Source: Gemmobacter aquatilis (lineage in GTDB: Bacteria; Pseudomonadota; Alphaproteobacteria; Rhodobacterales; Rhodobacteraceae). From it: DNA of 64,000 nt. The translations under genes and the position numbers were made by a program. Positions 1 through 11,492 of this stretch are shown one piece after another. Numbering within the stretch: the first letter of the stretch is position 1; every line of letters starts with the position of its first letter. A model generated the notes under the pieces. That model was not told where the DNA came from and did no database searches. It was given only the letters and a program-made list of their open reading frames with translations. Location of the stretch: assembly GCF_900110025.1 (NCBI RefSeq), contig NZ_FOCE01000001.1:537382-601381 (forward strand), in the 5' to 3' direction.

Positions 1-2909
1 TCCGCTCCGGCTCGTGCCGCGATTCGAGCTGGCTTCTGGTGCAGACGCTACGCCATCTGGGCTTTGCCGCGCGCTTTGTGTCGGGCTATCTGATCCAGCT
101 TTCGCCCGATGTGAAATCGCTGGACGGCCCGTCGGGCACCGAGGTCGATTTCACCGACCTGCACGCCTGGGTCGAGGTCTATCTGCCCGGCGCCGGCTGG
201 ATCGGGCTGGACCCGACGAGCGGCCTGCTGACCGGCGAAAGCCATATCCCGCTGGCCGCGACCCCGCATTACCGCAATGCCGCGCCGATTTCGGGCGGCT
301 TTGCGGCGGTGGGCACCCCCAAGGTCGATTTCGAATTCGACATGAAGGTGCGCCGCGTCTCGGAACATCCGCGCATCACCAAGCCGTTCAGCGACGAGGC
401 CTGGGACAAGCTGAACGAGATGGGCCGCACGGTCGATGCCGCACTGGCGGCGGGCGACGTGCGCCTGACCATGGGGGGCGAGCCGACCTTCGTGTCGATC
501 GACGATTTCGAGGGGGCAGAGTGGAACACCGCCGCCGTCGGCCCCACCAAGCGCGATCTGGCCGACAAGCTGATCCGCCGCATCCGCAACCGTTTTGCGC
601 CGGGTGGCTTCCTGCATTACGGGCAGGGCAAGTGGTATCCCGGCGAAACCCTGCCGCGCTGGACCTTCTCGCTGTACTGGCGCCGCGATGGCGTGCCGGT
701 CTGGCGCAACCCCGATCTGGTGGCGCAAGAGGCGCAGGATTACAAGGTGGGCGCCGATGAAGCCCATGATTTCATGGCGCATTTCGCCGAACGCCTTGGC
801 ATCGCCCCCGAACATGCGCAGCCCGCTTATGAAGATCCAGCCGAATGGATCCTGAAGGAAGCCAATCTGCCCAGCAATGTCAGCCCCGAAAACTCCAAAC
901 TGAAGGATCCCGAGGAACGCTCGCGCTTTGCCCGGGTGTTTTCGCGCGGGCTGACCGAGCCGTCGGGCTTCATCCTGCCGGTGCAGCGCTGGCAGTCGAA
1001 ACCCAATGCCTGGGGCCCGCGCTGGCAGTCAGAGATGTGGAAGCCCCGGCGCGGTCATATCTTCCTCGTGCCCGGTGACAGCCCGGTGGGCTACCGCCTG
1101 CCGCTGGGCTCGCTGCCCTATATTCCGCCGACGCAATATCCCTACACCTATCCGTCCGACCCCTCGCTGCCCTATGCGCCGATGCCGGATTTCTATGTGG
1201 AAATCAGCGAACGCCGCCGTCAGGCCGTGCAGGAAGAAATCGACCGGCTGGCGCAGGAAGAGGCCGAAATGGCCGCGATGATGCCCCCCGTTTCGGGGGG
1301 CCATGCGCAGGGCTTCTCGACCACACCCGAAAAGGCCCGCCGCCAGCGCTATGTGCCGCAGGAAGGCGTGGACCCGTCGCAGGGCTATGTGCGCACCGCC
1401 ATCGCCATCGAGCCGCGCGACGGGCGGCTGTGCCTGTTCATGCCGCCGGTGGAAACGCTGGAAGATTATCTGGAACTGCTGGCCACCGCCGAGGCTACCG
1501 CCGCAGAGCTGAACCTGCCGATCCATATCGAAGGCTATGCCCCGCCGCATGACCCGCGCCTGAACGTGATCCGCGTCGCCCCCGATCCGGGCGTGATCGA
1601 GGTGAACATCCATCCGGCGCATAGCTGGGAAGATTGCGTCGCCACCACCGAGGCGATCTATGAAGAGGCGCGCCAGTGCCGCCTTGGCGCCGACAAGTTC
1701 ATGATCGACGGGCGCCATACCGGCACCGGCGGCGGCAACCATGTGGTGGTCGGGGGCGAGACGATGGGCGACAGCCCGTTCCTGCGCCGCCCCGATCTGC
1801 TGAAATCGCTGATCCTGATCTGGCAGCGCCACCCTTCACTGTCCTACATGTTCTCGGGCCTGTTCATCGGCCCGACCAGCCAGGCCCCCCGGATCGACGA
1901 GGCGCGGCATGACACGCTCTATGAACTGGAAATCGCGCTGAGCCAGATCGGCGATCCGGTGCGCGGCGGGCCGCTGCCGCCGCCCTGGCTGATCGACCGG
2001 CTGCTGCGCAACATGCTGACCGATGTCACCGGCAACACCCACCGCGCCGAAATCTGCATCGACAAGCTCTATTCCCCCGACGGGCCGACCGGGCGTCTGG
2101 GTCTGGTGGAGTTCCGCGGGTTCGAGATGCCGCCGCATCCGCGCATGAACCTGGCGCAGCAACTGCTGATCCGCGCGATCATCGCCCGCTGCTGGAACGC
2201 GCCGGTGCAGGGCAAGCCGGTGCGCTGGGGCACGGTGCTGCATGACCGCTTCATGCTACCGCATTTCCTGTGGCAGGATTTCCTCAGCCTGCTGGAAGAT
2301 CTGGGCCAGCACGGCTTCAAGATGGACCCGGTCTGGTTCGAGGCGCAGGCCGAATTCCGCTTCCCCTTCTGCGGGCAGATCGAGGTGGAAGGCGTGCATC
2401 TGGAACTGCGTCAGGCGCTGGAACCCTGGCATGTGCTGGGCGAAACCGGCGCCATCGGCGGCACGGTGCGCTATACCGACAGCTCGGTTGAACGGCTGCA
2501 GGTGAAGATGACCAGCCTTGCGCAGGATCGCTATCGCATCATGTGCAACCGCCGCCCGGTGCCGATGACACGCACCAATACCTCGGGCGCCTCGGTGGGG
2601 GCGGTGCGGTTCAAGGCGTGGCAACCTGCCGCCGCCCTGCATCCGGTGCTGCCGGTCAATGCGCCGCTGACCTTCGACATCTATGACGACTGGACAGGCC
2701 GGTCCATCGGCGGCTGCGTCTATCACGTGGCCCATCCGGGCGGGCGCAACTACGACACCTTCCCGGTGAACGGCAACGAGGCCGAGGCCCGCCGTCTGGC
2801 GCGGTTCGAGGCGTATGGCCATTCGCCGGGCGGCTATGCCCCGGTGACGGAAGTGCCGCACCCGGAATTTCCGATGACGCTCGACCTGCGGCGCGCGCCG
2901 TGGGTGTAA
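1..2909 (+). CDS. Transglutaminase-like / DUF2126 protein, 5' truncated by window edge
   Basis: The reading frame is open from the first bases of the window, so the N-terminus lies outside; about 968 residues are visible. The left end carries the back half of a transglutaminase-like cysteine-protease core: the Cys codon at 15-17 sits in the motif GSCRDSSW, the His at 162-164 in DLHAWVEV, and the Asp at 210-212 in LDPTSG, a complete papain-like triad. The remaining roughly 850 residues match DUF2126 (COG4196), with the conserved motif [12 protein letters not shown] near 1708-1743. From published comparative genomics (recalled), DUF2126 is a circularly permuted glutamine-synthetase-like ligase. 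A 15-base gap separates it from the ATP-grasp gene, so they are probably cotranscribed. Substrate unknown; a role in making or trimming an isopeptide product is inference. Confidence 0.9.
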   Translation, partial: RSGSCRDSSWLLVQTLRHLGFAARFVSGYLIQLSPDVKSLDGPSGTEVDFTDLHAWVEVYLPGAGWIGLDPTSGLLTGESHIPLAATPHYRNAAPISGGFAAVGTPKVDFEFDMKVRRVSEHPRITKPFSDEAWDKLNEMGRTVDAALAAGDVRLTMGGEPTFVSIDDFEGAEWNTAAVGPTKRDLADKLIRRIRNRFAPGGFLHYGQGKWYPGETLPRWTFSLYWRRDGVPVWRNPDLVAQEAQDYKVGADEAHDFMAHFAERLGIAPEHAQPAYEDPAEWILKEANLPSNVSPENSKLKDPEERSRFARVFSRGLTEPSGFILPVQRWQSKPNAWGPRWQSEMWKPRRGHIFLVPGDSPVGYRLPLGSLPYIPPTQYPYTYPSDPSLPYAPMPDFYVEISERRRQAVQEEIDRLAQEEAEMAAMMPPVSGGHAQGFSTTPEKARRQRYVPQEGVDPSQGYVRTAIAIEPRDGRLCLFMPPVETLEDYLELLATAEATAAELNLPIHIEGYAPPHDPRLNVIRVAPDPGVIEVNIHPAHSWEDCVATTEAIYEEARQCRLGADKFMIDGRHTGTGGGNHVVVGGETMGDSPFLRRPDLLKSLILIWQRHPSLSYMFSGLFIGPTSQAPRIDEARHDTLYELEIALSQIGDPVRGGPLPPPWLIDRLLRNMLTDVTGNTHRAEICIDKLYSPDGPTGRLGLVEFRGFEMPPHPRMNLAQQLLIRAIIARCWNAPVQGKPVRWGTVLHDRFMLPHFLWQDFLSLLEDLGQHGFKMDPVWFEAQAEFRFPFCGQIEVEGVHLELRQALEPWHVLGETGAIGGTVRYTDSSVERLQVKMTSLAQDRYRIMCNRRPVPMTRTNTSGASVGAVRFKAWQPAAALHPVLPVNAPLTFDIYDDWTGRSIGGCVYHVAHPGGRNYDTFPVNGNEAEARRLARFEAYGHSPGGYAPVTEVPHPEFPMTLDLRRAPWV

Positions 2910-2924
2910 GATCGGCGGGATGAC

Positions 2925-5315
2925 ATGACGCTGAAACCGGTGCCCTCGGCCCCGCGCCCCGCGCTTTTGCGGGATTACACGCCGCAATCCGGCGTGGCGG
3001 ACGAGCTTTTTGATGCCGAAGGCCGGATGCGCCCGGTCTGGGCGCCGTTCATCACCCATCTCGCCGGGCTGAAGCCGGAAGAGGTCGCCCAGCGTTTCGC
3101 GCGGGGCGACCAGTATCTGCGCGATGCGGGCGTGTATTTCCGGCAATATTCCACCGGCCCGGCGCAGGAACGGGAATGGCCGCTCAGCCATGTCCCCGTG
3201 CTGCTGGCCGAACAGGAATGGACCGAGATCTGCGCGGGCCTGACGCAGCGCGCGGAACTGCTGGAACAGGTCATGGCCGATCTTTACGGCCCGGGGCATC
3301 TGGTGCGCGATGGCCACCTGCCCGCCGAACTGGTGGCGCGCAATCCGCAATGGCTGCGCCCGCTGGTGGGGGTGGTGCCGCGCTCGGGCAACTTCCTGCA
3401 CCATCTGGCCTTCGAGATCGGGCGCTCGCCCGACGGGTCATGGTTCGTGCTGGGCGACCGGGCGCAGGCGCCCTCCGGCTCCGGCTTCGCGCTGGAAAAC
3501 CGCATGGCCACGCAGCGGGTGTTTTCCGACCCGTTCCCCCGCGCCAATCTGCGCCGTCTGGCCGGCTTCTTCCGCGCCTTCCGCGAGGCGATGGATGATC
3601 TGGCCGGGCCGGGGCGCGGCATGGCGATCCTGACGCCGGGGCCGAACAACGACACCTATTACGAACACACCTATATCGCCCGCTACCTTGGCATGACCCT
3701 GCTGGAGGGCGAGGATCTGATCGTGCAGAACGGTCAGGCCATGGTGCGCACGGTCAACGGGCTCAAACCGCTTGGCCTGCTGTGGCGCCGGATCGACAGC
3801 GAATTTGCCGACCCGCTGGAGCTGAACGAGACCTCGCATATCGGCACCCCCGGCTTGCTGGAGGCATTGCGGCAGGGCAATCTGAGCCTGATCAACGCGC
3901 TGGGGTCGGGCGTGCTGGAAGCCCGCGCCATGATGGCCTTCCTGCCCAAGATCAGCGAAGTGCTGCTGGGCGAAAAGCTGGCGCTGCCCAACATCGCCAC
4001 CTGGTGGTGCGGCCAGCCGCTGGAACGCGCCTATGTGCGCGAAAACGCCGCCCGCATGATGATCGGCGAGGCGATGGACAGTGCCCTGCCCTTCGCCGTG
4101 GATGCCAATACCGCGCTTGGCGGCGCCTTCCGGGGCGAAGGCCGCGGCTCCATCCGCGACTGGCTGGCGCGCGATGGCGCCCGGCTGGTCGGACAAGAGG
4201 CGGTTACGCTGTCCACCACCCCCGCCTACGAAAAAGGTCGGCTGGTGCCGCGCCCGATGACGATCCGGGTGTTCGCCGCGCGCAGCGAAAGCGGGTGGAC
4301 CTTCATGCCCGGCGGCTATGCCCGCATCGGCAAAAGCGAGGATGTCACCGCGCTGGCAATGCAGGCGGGCGGCTCGGTTTCCGATGTGTGGATCATGGCG
4401 CCAAAGCCGGTGCCGCCGGAAAGCCTTGTCGGCCAGAACAGTTTCGAACGCGCCGCCCCCGGCATCCTGCCCGCGCGCGCCGCCGACAACCTGTATTGGC
4501 TGGGCCGGTATATGGAGCGGACAGAGGGCGCGATCCGCATGTTGCGCGCCTATCACCTGCGGCTGGCCGAATCCGGCTCGGCCAAGGAACCGCGCCTGCT
4601 GGAGCTGGCCGATTACATGGCCGGGCTGGGTCTGACGCTGGACAGGCCGGTGCCCGACGCGCTGCTGGGCCTGATCAGTGCGGCACGCGGCACCGCCTCG
4701 AAAATCCGCGACCGCTTCTCGCCCGATGGCTGGGGCGCGCTGAACGACATGGCCAAGACGGCGGGCAAACTGGCCGCCAAGGTGGTGGCGGGCGATGACG
4801 CGGCCCTGGCGATGAGCATCCTGCTGCGCAAGATCAGCGGCTTTACCGGGCTGGTGCATGAAAACATGTATCATTTTGCGGGCTGGCGCTTTCTGGCACT
4901 GGGGCGCGCGCAGGAACGGGCCGACGGGCTGCTGCTGTTGCTGTCGGCGCTGGCCGATCCCCATGCCGAACCCGGCGCTCTGGAAATCGCCATCGAGGTG
5001 GGCGACAGCGTGATGACCCACCAGCGCCGCTACCGTTTTGGCCCCTCGCGCGAAACCGTGCTGGATCTGCTGGTGCTGGATGAAAGCAACCCGCGCGCCG
5101 TGCTGTATCAGATCTCGGAAATGCGCCGCCACCTGCGCCGCCTGCCACAGGCCAGCACCGGCGGACGGCTGACCCCGCTGGAACGCGCGCTGCTGACGCT
5201 CGACACCGATCTGCGGGTGGCCGGGCCGTCCGACCTTGACACCGACACGCTGCTCGAACTCCGCGCCCGGCTGGGCGAGGTGTTCGATCTGCTTGCTGCA
5301 ACCTATCTCCGGTAG
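2925..5315 (+). CDS. Circularly permuted ATP-grasp fused to alpha-E domain
   Basis: A 796-residue protein. Residues from about 60 to 480 match the circularly permuted ATP-grasp family (COG2308), including the conserved stretch LTPGPNNDTYYEHTYIAR and the segment PLGLLWRRIDSEFADPLEL. After a junction at GILPARAADNLYWLGRYMER (about residue 515) the rest is the all-helical alpha-E domain (COG2307). In many bacteria these are two adjacent genes; here they are one fused protein. ATP-grasp enzymes form amide bonds through acyl phosphates, so an amidoligase role is expected, with alpha-E as an accessory helical domain of unknown function. The ATG is 15 bases after the DUF2126 stop, with a GGCGGGATG stretch just upstream. 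No experimental substrate is known to me for this family. Confidence 0.9.
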   Translation: MTLKPVPSAPRPALLRDYTPQSGVADELFDAEGRMRPVWAPFITHLAGLKPEEVAQRFARGDQYLRDAGVYFRQYSTGPAQEREWPLSHVPVLLAEQEWTEICAGLTQRAELLEQVMADLYGPGHLVRDGHLPAELVARNPQWLRPLVGVVPRSGNFLHHLAFEIGRSPDGSWFVLGDRAQAPSGSGFALENRMATQRVFSDPFPRANLRRLAGFFRAFREAMDDLAGPGRGMAILTPGPNNDTYYEHTYIARYLGMTLLEGEDLIVQNGQAMVRTVNGLKPLGLLWRRIDSEFADPLELNETSHIGTPGLLEALRQGNLSLINALGSGVLEARAMMAFLPKISEVLLGEKLALPNIATWWCGQPLERAYVRENAARMMIGEAMDSALPFAVDANTALGGAFRGEGRGSIRDWLARDGARLVGQEAVTLSTTPAYEKGRLVPRPMTIRVFAARSESGWTFMPGGYARIGKSEDVTALAMQAGGSVSDVWIMAPKPVPPESLVGQNSFERAAPGILPARAADNLYWLGRYMERTEGAIRMLRAYHLRLAESGSAKEPRLLELADYMAGLGLTLDRPVPDALLGLISAARGTASKIRDRFSPDGWGALNDMAKTAGKLAAKVVAGDDAALAMSILLRKISGFTGLVHENMYHFAGWRFLALGRAQERADGLLLLLSALADPHAEPGALEIAIEVGDSVMTHQRRYRFGPSRETVLDLLVLDESNPRAVLYQISEMRRHLRRLPQASTGGRLTPLERALLTLDTDLRVAGPSDLDTDTLLELRARLGEVFDLLAATYLR

Positions 5316-5319
5316 GCCC

Positions 5320-6195
5320 ATGCTGTATGATATCAAACTCGTGATCGACTACAGCTATCACAGCGCATCGGATCATGTGCGCAACGTGCTGCGGCTCTTG
5401 CCGTCCGACGGGCCGAACCAGCGGGTTCTGTCGCGAATGCTGACCATCGCCCCCGCCCCCGATGAACGGCGCGACAGCGTGGATTTCTTCGGCAACGACA
5501 TGACCTCGATCGCGTGGCACGAACCGATCGACCAGATCACCCTGCGCCTGCGGGCAAAGGCCGAACGGCTGCCGCTGCGCAAGGCACCCGACACCTCGCC
5601 CGATCTGGAGGATCTGGCCGCCGAGATCGACGATGTGCAGGATCTGGGGCCACTGTCACCGCAGCATTTCCTGCCGCCCTCGCCGCTGATCACCCCCAAT
5701 GCCGACATGATCGCCTATGCCCGCGAGTATCTGGCCGAAGGGCAAACCTGTCTGGCGCTGGTGAAAACGCTGGGCCATGCGCTGTACAAGGACATGAAAT
5801 ACGATGCCGAGGCGACGGATGTGAACACGCCGATTGCCGAGGCGTTCGAGAACCGTCACGGCGTCTGTCAGGATTTCGCGCAGATCATGATTGCCTGCCT
5901 GCGCAGCCTTGGCGTGCCCTCGGGCTATGTGTCGGGCTTTCTGCGCACCTATCCGCCCGAAGGCCAGCCCCGGCTGGAAGGGGTGGATGCGATGCACGCC
6001 TGGGTCAGCGCCTGGTGTGGCGAAGAACTGGGTTGGGTGGAATATGATCCGACCAACGGCCAGTTCGCGGGCGAAGACTACATCACCGTCGCCCATGGCC
6101 GCGATTATTCCGATGTGGCGCCGGTCAAGGGCGCGATCCGCACGGCGGGCGGGCAGGACAGCCATCAGGCGGTGGATGTGATCCCGCTGGGATAA
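5320..6195 (+). CDS. Transglutaminase-like family protein (COG1305)
   Basis: A 291-residue protein beginning MLYDIKLVIDYSYHS, the typical N-terminal beta domain of COG1305 proteins. The catalytic core follows: Cys in the NRHGVCQDFAQ motif (about residue 187), His in DAMHAWVSAWC, and Asp in EYDPTNGQ. The chosen ATG lies four bases after the stop of the ATP-grasp/alpha-E gene; an earlier in-frame ATG would overlap that gene by about 80 bases and would add residues with no family similarity. It is the second transglutaminase-like enzyme in this cluster. In this family context it is thought to act as a peptidase or isopeptidase on the product of the two ligases, which is inference. A strong bidirectional terminator follows immediately. 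Confidence 0.9.
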   Translation: MLYDIKLVIDYSYHSASDHVRNVLRLLPSDGPNQRVLSRMLTIAPAPDERRDSVDFFGNDMTSIAWHEPIDQITLRLRAKAERLPLRKAPDTSPDLEDLAAEIDDVQDLGPLSPQHFLPPSPLITPNADMIAYAREYLAEGQTCLALVKTLGHALYKDMKYDAEATDVNTPIAEAFENRHGVCQDFAQIMIACLRSLGVPSGYVSGFLRTYPPEGQPRLEGVDAMHAWVSAWCGEELGWVEYDPTNGQFAGEDYITVAHGRDYSDVAPVKGAIRTAGGQDSHQAVDVIPLG

Positions 6196-6196
6196 G

Positions 6197-6221
6197 AAAA
6201 GGGGGCCTTCCGGCCCCCTTT
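6197..6221. terminator. Bidirectional rho-independent terminator
   Basis: A perfect stem AAAAGGGGGCC / GGCCCCCTTT with loop TTCC lies between the convergent transglutaminase gene and clpB. A-tract and T-tract flank both sides, so it can serve either strand. Confidence 0.85.
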
Positions 6222-6228
6222 CCGTCTC

Positions 6229-8844
<2,616 letters not shown>

Positions 8845-8917
8845 CGGTCATTCTCCCTTTTTGCAGCACCGCCCGCGACTGCCCTTTCTAGGCACAGCCG
8901 CTTCGGCCTTGCGGTTC

Positions 8918-8946
8918 AGATGGGGCCATCCTGCGCCCCCCGCAAG
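8918..8946 (-). promoter_or_regulatory. Putative RpoH (heat-shock) promoter of clpB
   Basis: On the minus strand CTTGCG (8941-8946) is followed after 15 bases by CCCCATCT (8918-8925). This resembles the RpoH consensus CTTGAA-N13-15-CCCCATNT. It sits about 75 bases upstream of clpB, a classical RpoH target. The assignment is by pattern only. Confidence 0.55.
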
Positions 8947-9003
8947 AGGCGCGCCTTGACGCAGAGCAAGTTTTTCGGGCAACGCGAAAATGACCTGCCG
9001 GGG

Positions 9004-9399
9004 TTACATGCCCGGGTCCATCGGTTCTTCCACCGGGCCACCCGCCGCCGCCCAGTCCTTCAGCCCGCCGAGGTTATAGACCTCGGAATATCCCATATCC
9101 TTCAGAACTTTACCTGCCAAAGCCGCCCGCCCACCCGAGGCACAGTGCAGCACCACAGGCCGGTCCCGCCGCAATGCCGGGTCGTGAAAGGGTGAATCGG
9201 GGTCGGCGCGAAATTCCAGCATCCCGCGCGGGATGTGATGCGACCCGTCGGCCCGCCCGGCCTTTTCCAGTTCCGGCGCATCGCGCACATCCAGCAGCAG
9301 CGCGCCCTTGTCCGCGATCAGCGCCTGCGCCGCCTCGGTGGTGATACGGGGCACCTCGGCATTGGCCACGGCCATCAGGTCTTTCAGGGTCACGGGCAT
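9004..9399 (-). CDS. Rhodanese-like domain protein
   Basis: A 131-residue single rhodanese domain. The active-site loop is CASGGRAALAG, with Cys in the CxxGxR pattern of sulfurtransferases, preceded by DRPVVLH; the N-terminal half carries LLLDVRDAPELEKAG. It could transfer sulfane sulfur to thiol acceptors such as cyanide or glutathione; the true acceptor cannot be read from sequence. The ATG at 9397-9399 is chosen because AGGAAG lies about eight bases upstream; the open frame extends 77 codons further up but that part has no rhodanese similarity. No signal peptide is seen, so it is probably cytoplasmic. It stands alone between clpB and a divergent small gene. Confidence 0.85.
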   Translation of the reverse strand: MPVTLKDLMAVANAEVPRITTEAAQALIADKGALLLDVRDAPELEKAGRADGSHHIPRGMLEFRADPDSPFHDPALRRDRPVVLHCASGGRAALAGKVLKDMGYSEVYNLGGLKDWAAAGGPVEEPMDPGM

Positions 9400-9598
9400 C
9401 GGTATCTTCCTTGCTTGCATCCTGCGCGACCCTAGGCCCGGTCTGCCCCATCCGGCAAGCGCCGGTGAAATCCCGCTCATCGCGCCGGGGCATTTGCGCG
9501 GCTTCCGGCTGACCCTTTGCACCCCGGCAATCCCCGTCTTGCCGCTGTCATCCACAGCGCCGATGCTGTCCTCTCCCTCCGCAACCGGACAGGCCCAG

Positions 9599-9985
9599 AT
9601 GCAGACCCAGTTCCAGCCGATCATCCACAAGACCCGGCTTCAGCAGCTGGCCCTGCATGTCGCCCGGTCCGGCCTGTGCCTGAACGACACGGTGGAGCTG
9701 CGGCGCGAGGGTGATGACATCGTCGTGCTCGCCCGGCTGCACCGCCCCTTCCTCGGGCTGATCCCCCGGCGCAGGCAGACGCGGCTCGGCCTGCTCGGCC
9801 CGCATGCCGTGGCACTGGTCGCCCCGCTGATCGACCGCGACGCCCCGCTGCGCGCCCGCATCGTCGGCCTGACGCCCGAACATCTGGCGGGCGCCACCGG
9901 GCCCGAAGTACATGTCTCGGTCTGGAGCGTGCCAGAGCCGGTGCTGTTCCGCCCGCCGCCTTTCGGTCAGGTGCCGGGCGCGTAA
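9599..9985 (+). CDS. Hypothetical protein
   Basis: A predicted 128-residue protein beginning MQTQFQPIIHKTRLQQLAL. I do not recognise a family. Its sequence alternates short strands and helices, with VELRREGDDIVVLAR and GPEVHVSVWSV as the most regular parts, and has no membrane segment or signal peptide. The start is uncertain: ATG 9599 has a weak GGACAGG upstream, and ATG 9563 in the same frame would add 12 residues. Its end overlaps the convergent propeller gene by 19 bases. Codon usage follows the GC-rich local pattern, which supports coding, but long spurious frames are common here, so existence is only moderately likely. Confidence 0.45.
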   Translation: MQTQFQPIIHKTRLQQLALHVARSGLCLNDTVELRREGDDIVVLARLHRPFLGLIPRRRQTRLGLLGPHAVALVAPLIDRDAPLRARIVGLTPEHLAGATGPEVHVSVWSVPEPVLFRPPPFGQVPGA

Positions 9986-10821
9986 CGCATGAAGGCAAAG
10001 GCGCTGCCATCGGGCGCCCAGCAGGGCACGTTGATGCTGCCCTGCCCGCCGAACAGCTCCACAACCACCCGCCGGTTGCCTCCCTGCGGGTCCATCAGGC
10101 ACAGCTGCACATCCACATCGCGCGGATGTCCCTCGGTGCCGGGCGGGTAAGACAGATACAACACATGCTGGCCGCAGGGCGAGGGATGGGGAAACCAGTT
10201 CACCCGATCATCGGCAAACACCTGCACCGCCGCCCCACCGTCCTGCGGCATCCGCCAGATCTGTGCCTGTCCCGTCACATCGCAATTGAACCAGATGAAG
10301 CCGCCGCAGGCCGAATAATCCGGCCCATCGCAATGGCCCCCGTCGAGACCACTGTTGACAGGTGTCAACCGCCGCTCCTGCCCCGTCGCCAGATCCATCT
10401 CGCACAGGCCCACCACCCGCCGGTCGTCGCGGGCTGCGGCATAAACGATGCGGCCCCCCGCCGCCCCGTGCCACCAGCTTGGCCGCGTGCCCACAAGCAG
10501 CTCCGGCGTCTCGCCTTCGCGCAACGCATAGATCGCTGCCCCCGCGCCGGTGTGATGGGTCAGCACGATCCGCCCATCCGGCAGAAAGCCGTGGTCATTG
10601 TTGCACCGATCACAGCCACCCGTGTCGATCGGCAGCAAGTCCGGTGCCGCCAGCGGCACCCGCCACAGCCGCCCGGCGCCGTTCACCATCAGCCAGCCAT
10701 CGGGGTGCCAGTTCGGCGCCTCGATCAACGCGGCGCTGCGCAGCACCACCCGCACAGTACCGCGCGCCAGATCGTAAGTCTCCAGCGAGGATCGCCAGCC
10801 CGGTTCAGCGGTATCGGTCAA
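9967..10821 (-). CDS. TolB-like beta-propeller protein
   Basis: About 284 residues made of repeated WD/TolB-like blades: APNWHPDG, NDHGFLPDGRI, NWFPHPSPCGQHVLYLSYPPG and the last blade WAPDGSAFAFMRY. The final third (HPSPCGQHVLYLSYPPGTEG, then RDVDVQLCLMD) resembles the propeller of oligogalacturonide lyases and TolB-type PD40 repeats. The start is proposed as TTG at 10819-10821 because AGGGGAGGG lies seven bases upstream and the overlap with the sulfotransferase stop is then only 17 bases; an ATG at 10854 is the alternative. No signal peptide is visible, unlike true TolB. It is probably translated with the sulfotransferase upstream. Substrate or partner is unknown. Confidence 0.75.
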   Translation of the reverse strand: MTDTAEPGWRSSLETYDLARGTVRVVLRSAALIEAPNWHPDGWLMVNGAGRLWRVPLAAPDLLPIDTGGCDRCNNDHGFLPDGRIVLTHHTGAGAAIYALREGETPELLVGTRPSWWHGAAGGRIVYAAARDDRRVVGLCEMDLATGQERRLTPVNSGLDGGHCDGPDYSACGGFIWFNCDVTGQAQIWRMPQDGGAAVQVFADDRVNWFPHPSPCGQHVLYLSYPPGTEGHPRDVDVQLCLMDPQGGNRRVVVELFGGQGSINVPCWAPDGSAFAFMRYAPGT

Positions 10822-11488
10822 GCAGCGCCCTCCCCTCGGCATCCAGCGCCGCATCCAGTTCGGCCCAGACCCGCTGCGCCTTGGCCGCGCTCAGCGCCCG
10901 GCTGTGAAAGGTGAAATCCAGCGGGTTCCACGCCGTCTTGGTGCCGCTGCTGTGCCGGCTGCTGTAATTCTCCCGGCTGCGCCGCCCCGCATCAGCCCAG
11001 CCTGCCGCGATCTGCGCCACATCCGGCGCGGTAAACCCCGGCGCAGGCTCCAGCGCCAGAAACGCCAGCGCCTGCGCCATGGTTTCGGGCTTGGCGATCA
11101 GATCCTCGTAATGCACCACCAGCCGCTCCGCCCCCCGCGCCTCGGTCAGAAAGCGGATGCAACTGGCATAGCACAGGAATTTCGACCGGCTGCCCCCCGC
11201 CGCCCGCACAAACACTTCCAGCGGATTGCGCAGGATCAGCAGCACGCGCCCGCCCGCCGCCGCAGCCGGGTCCAGCCGGGTCCAGGCGCGGGATCGGCTG
11301 TCGCGCCGCCAGAACCGCACCGGGCGCAGCCCCAGCGGATCATGCGACCGCGCGATGCAGGGCACCTGCCCCGTAGCACCCCGCGCCACCCCCTCGCCCC
11401 CGGTGGACAGGCCATAGCTGTCCTCGATCCAGAAGCGCAGCCAGTTGATACCGCTGCGCGGTGCCGAGACGACAACCCTCCCCGTCAT
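10805..11488 (-). CDS. Sulfotransferase domain protein
   Basis: A 227-residue protein. The N-terminus VVVSAPRSGINWLRFWIED is the PAPS 5'-phosphosulfate loop, and LLILRNPLEVFVRA near the middle is the 3'-phosphate binding motif with the R-N-P signature. The tail includes AWNPLDFTFHSRAL. It should move sulfate from PAPS to an alcohol or sugar; the acceptor is unknown. It is somewhat short for the family. It lies four bases downstream of the unknown 257-residue gene and overlaps the propeller gene, so the three form one operon read on the minus strand. That context suggests a surface or extracellular glycan target, which is inference. Confidence 0.75.
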   Translation of the reverse strand: MTGRVVVSAPRSGINWLRFWIEDSYGLSTGGEGVARGATGQVPCIARSHDPLGLRPVRFWRRDSRSRAWTRLDPAAAAGGRVLLILRNPLEVFVRAAGGSRSKFLCYASCIRFLTEARGAERLVVHYEDLIAKPETMAQALAFLALEPAPGFTAPDVAQIAAGWADAGRRSRENYSSRHSSGTKTAWNPLDFTFHSRALSAAKAQRVWAELDAALDAEGRALLDRYR

Positions 11489-11492
11489 CGCC

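Noticed and set aside
3438-5336. 632-codon open frame opposite the ATP-grasp/alpha-E gene
   Set aside because: Shadow of a well-supported gene; no conserved residues.
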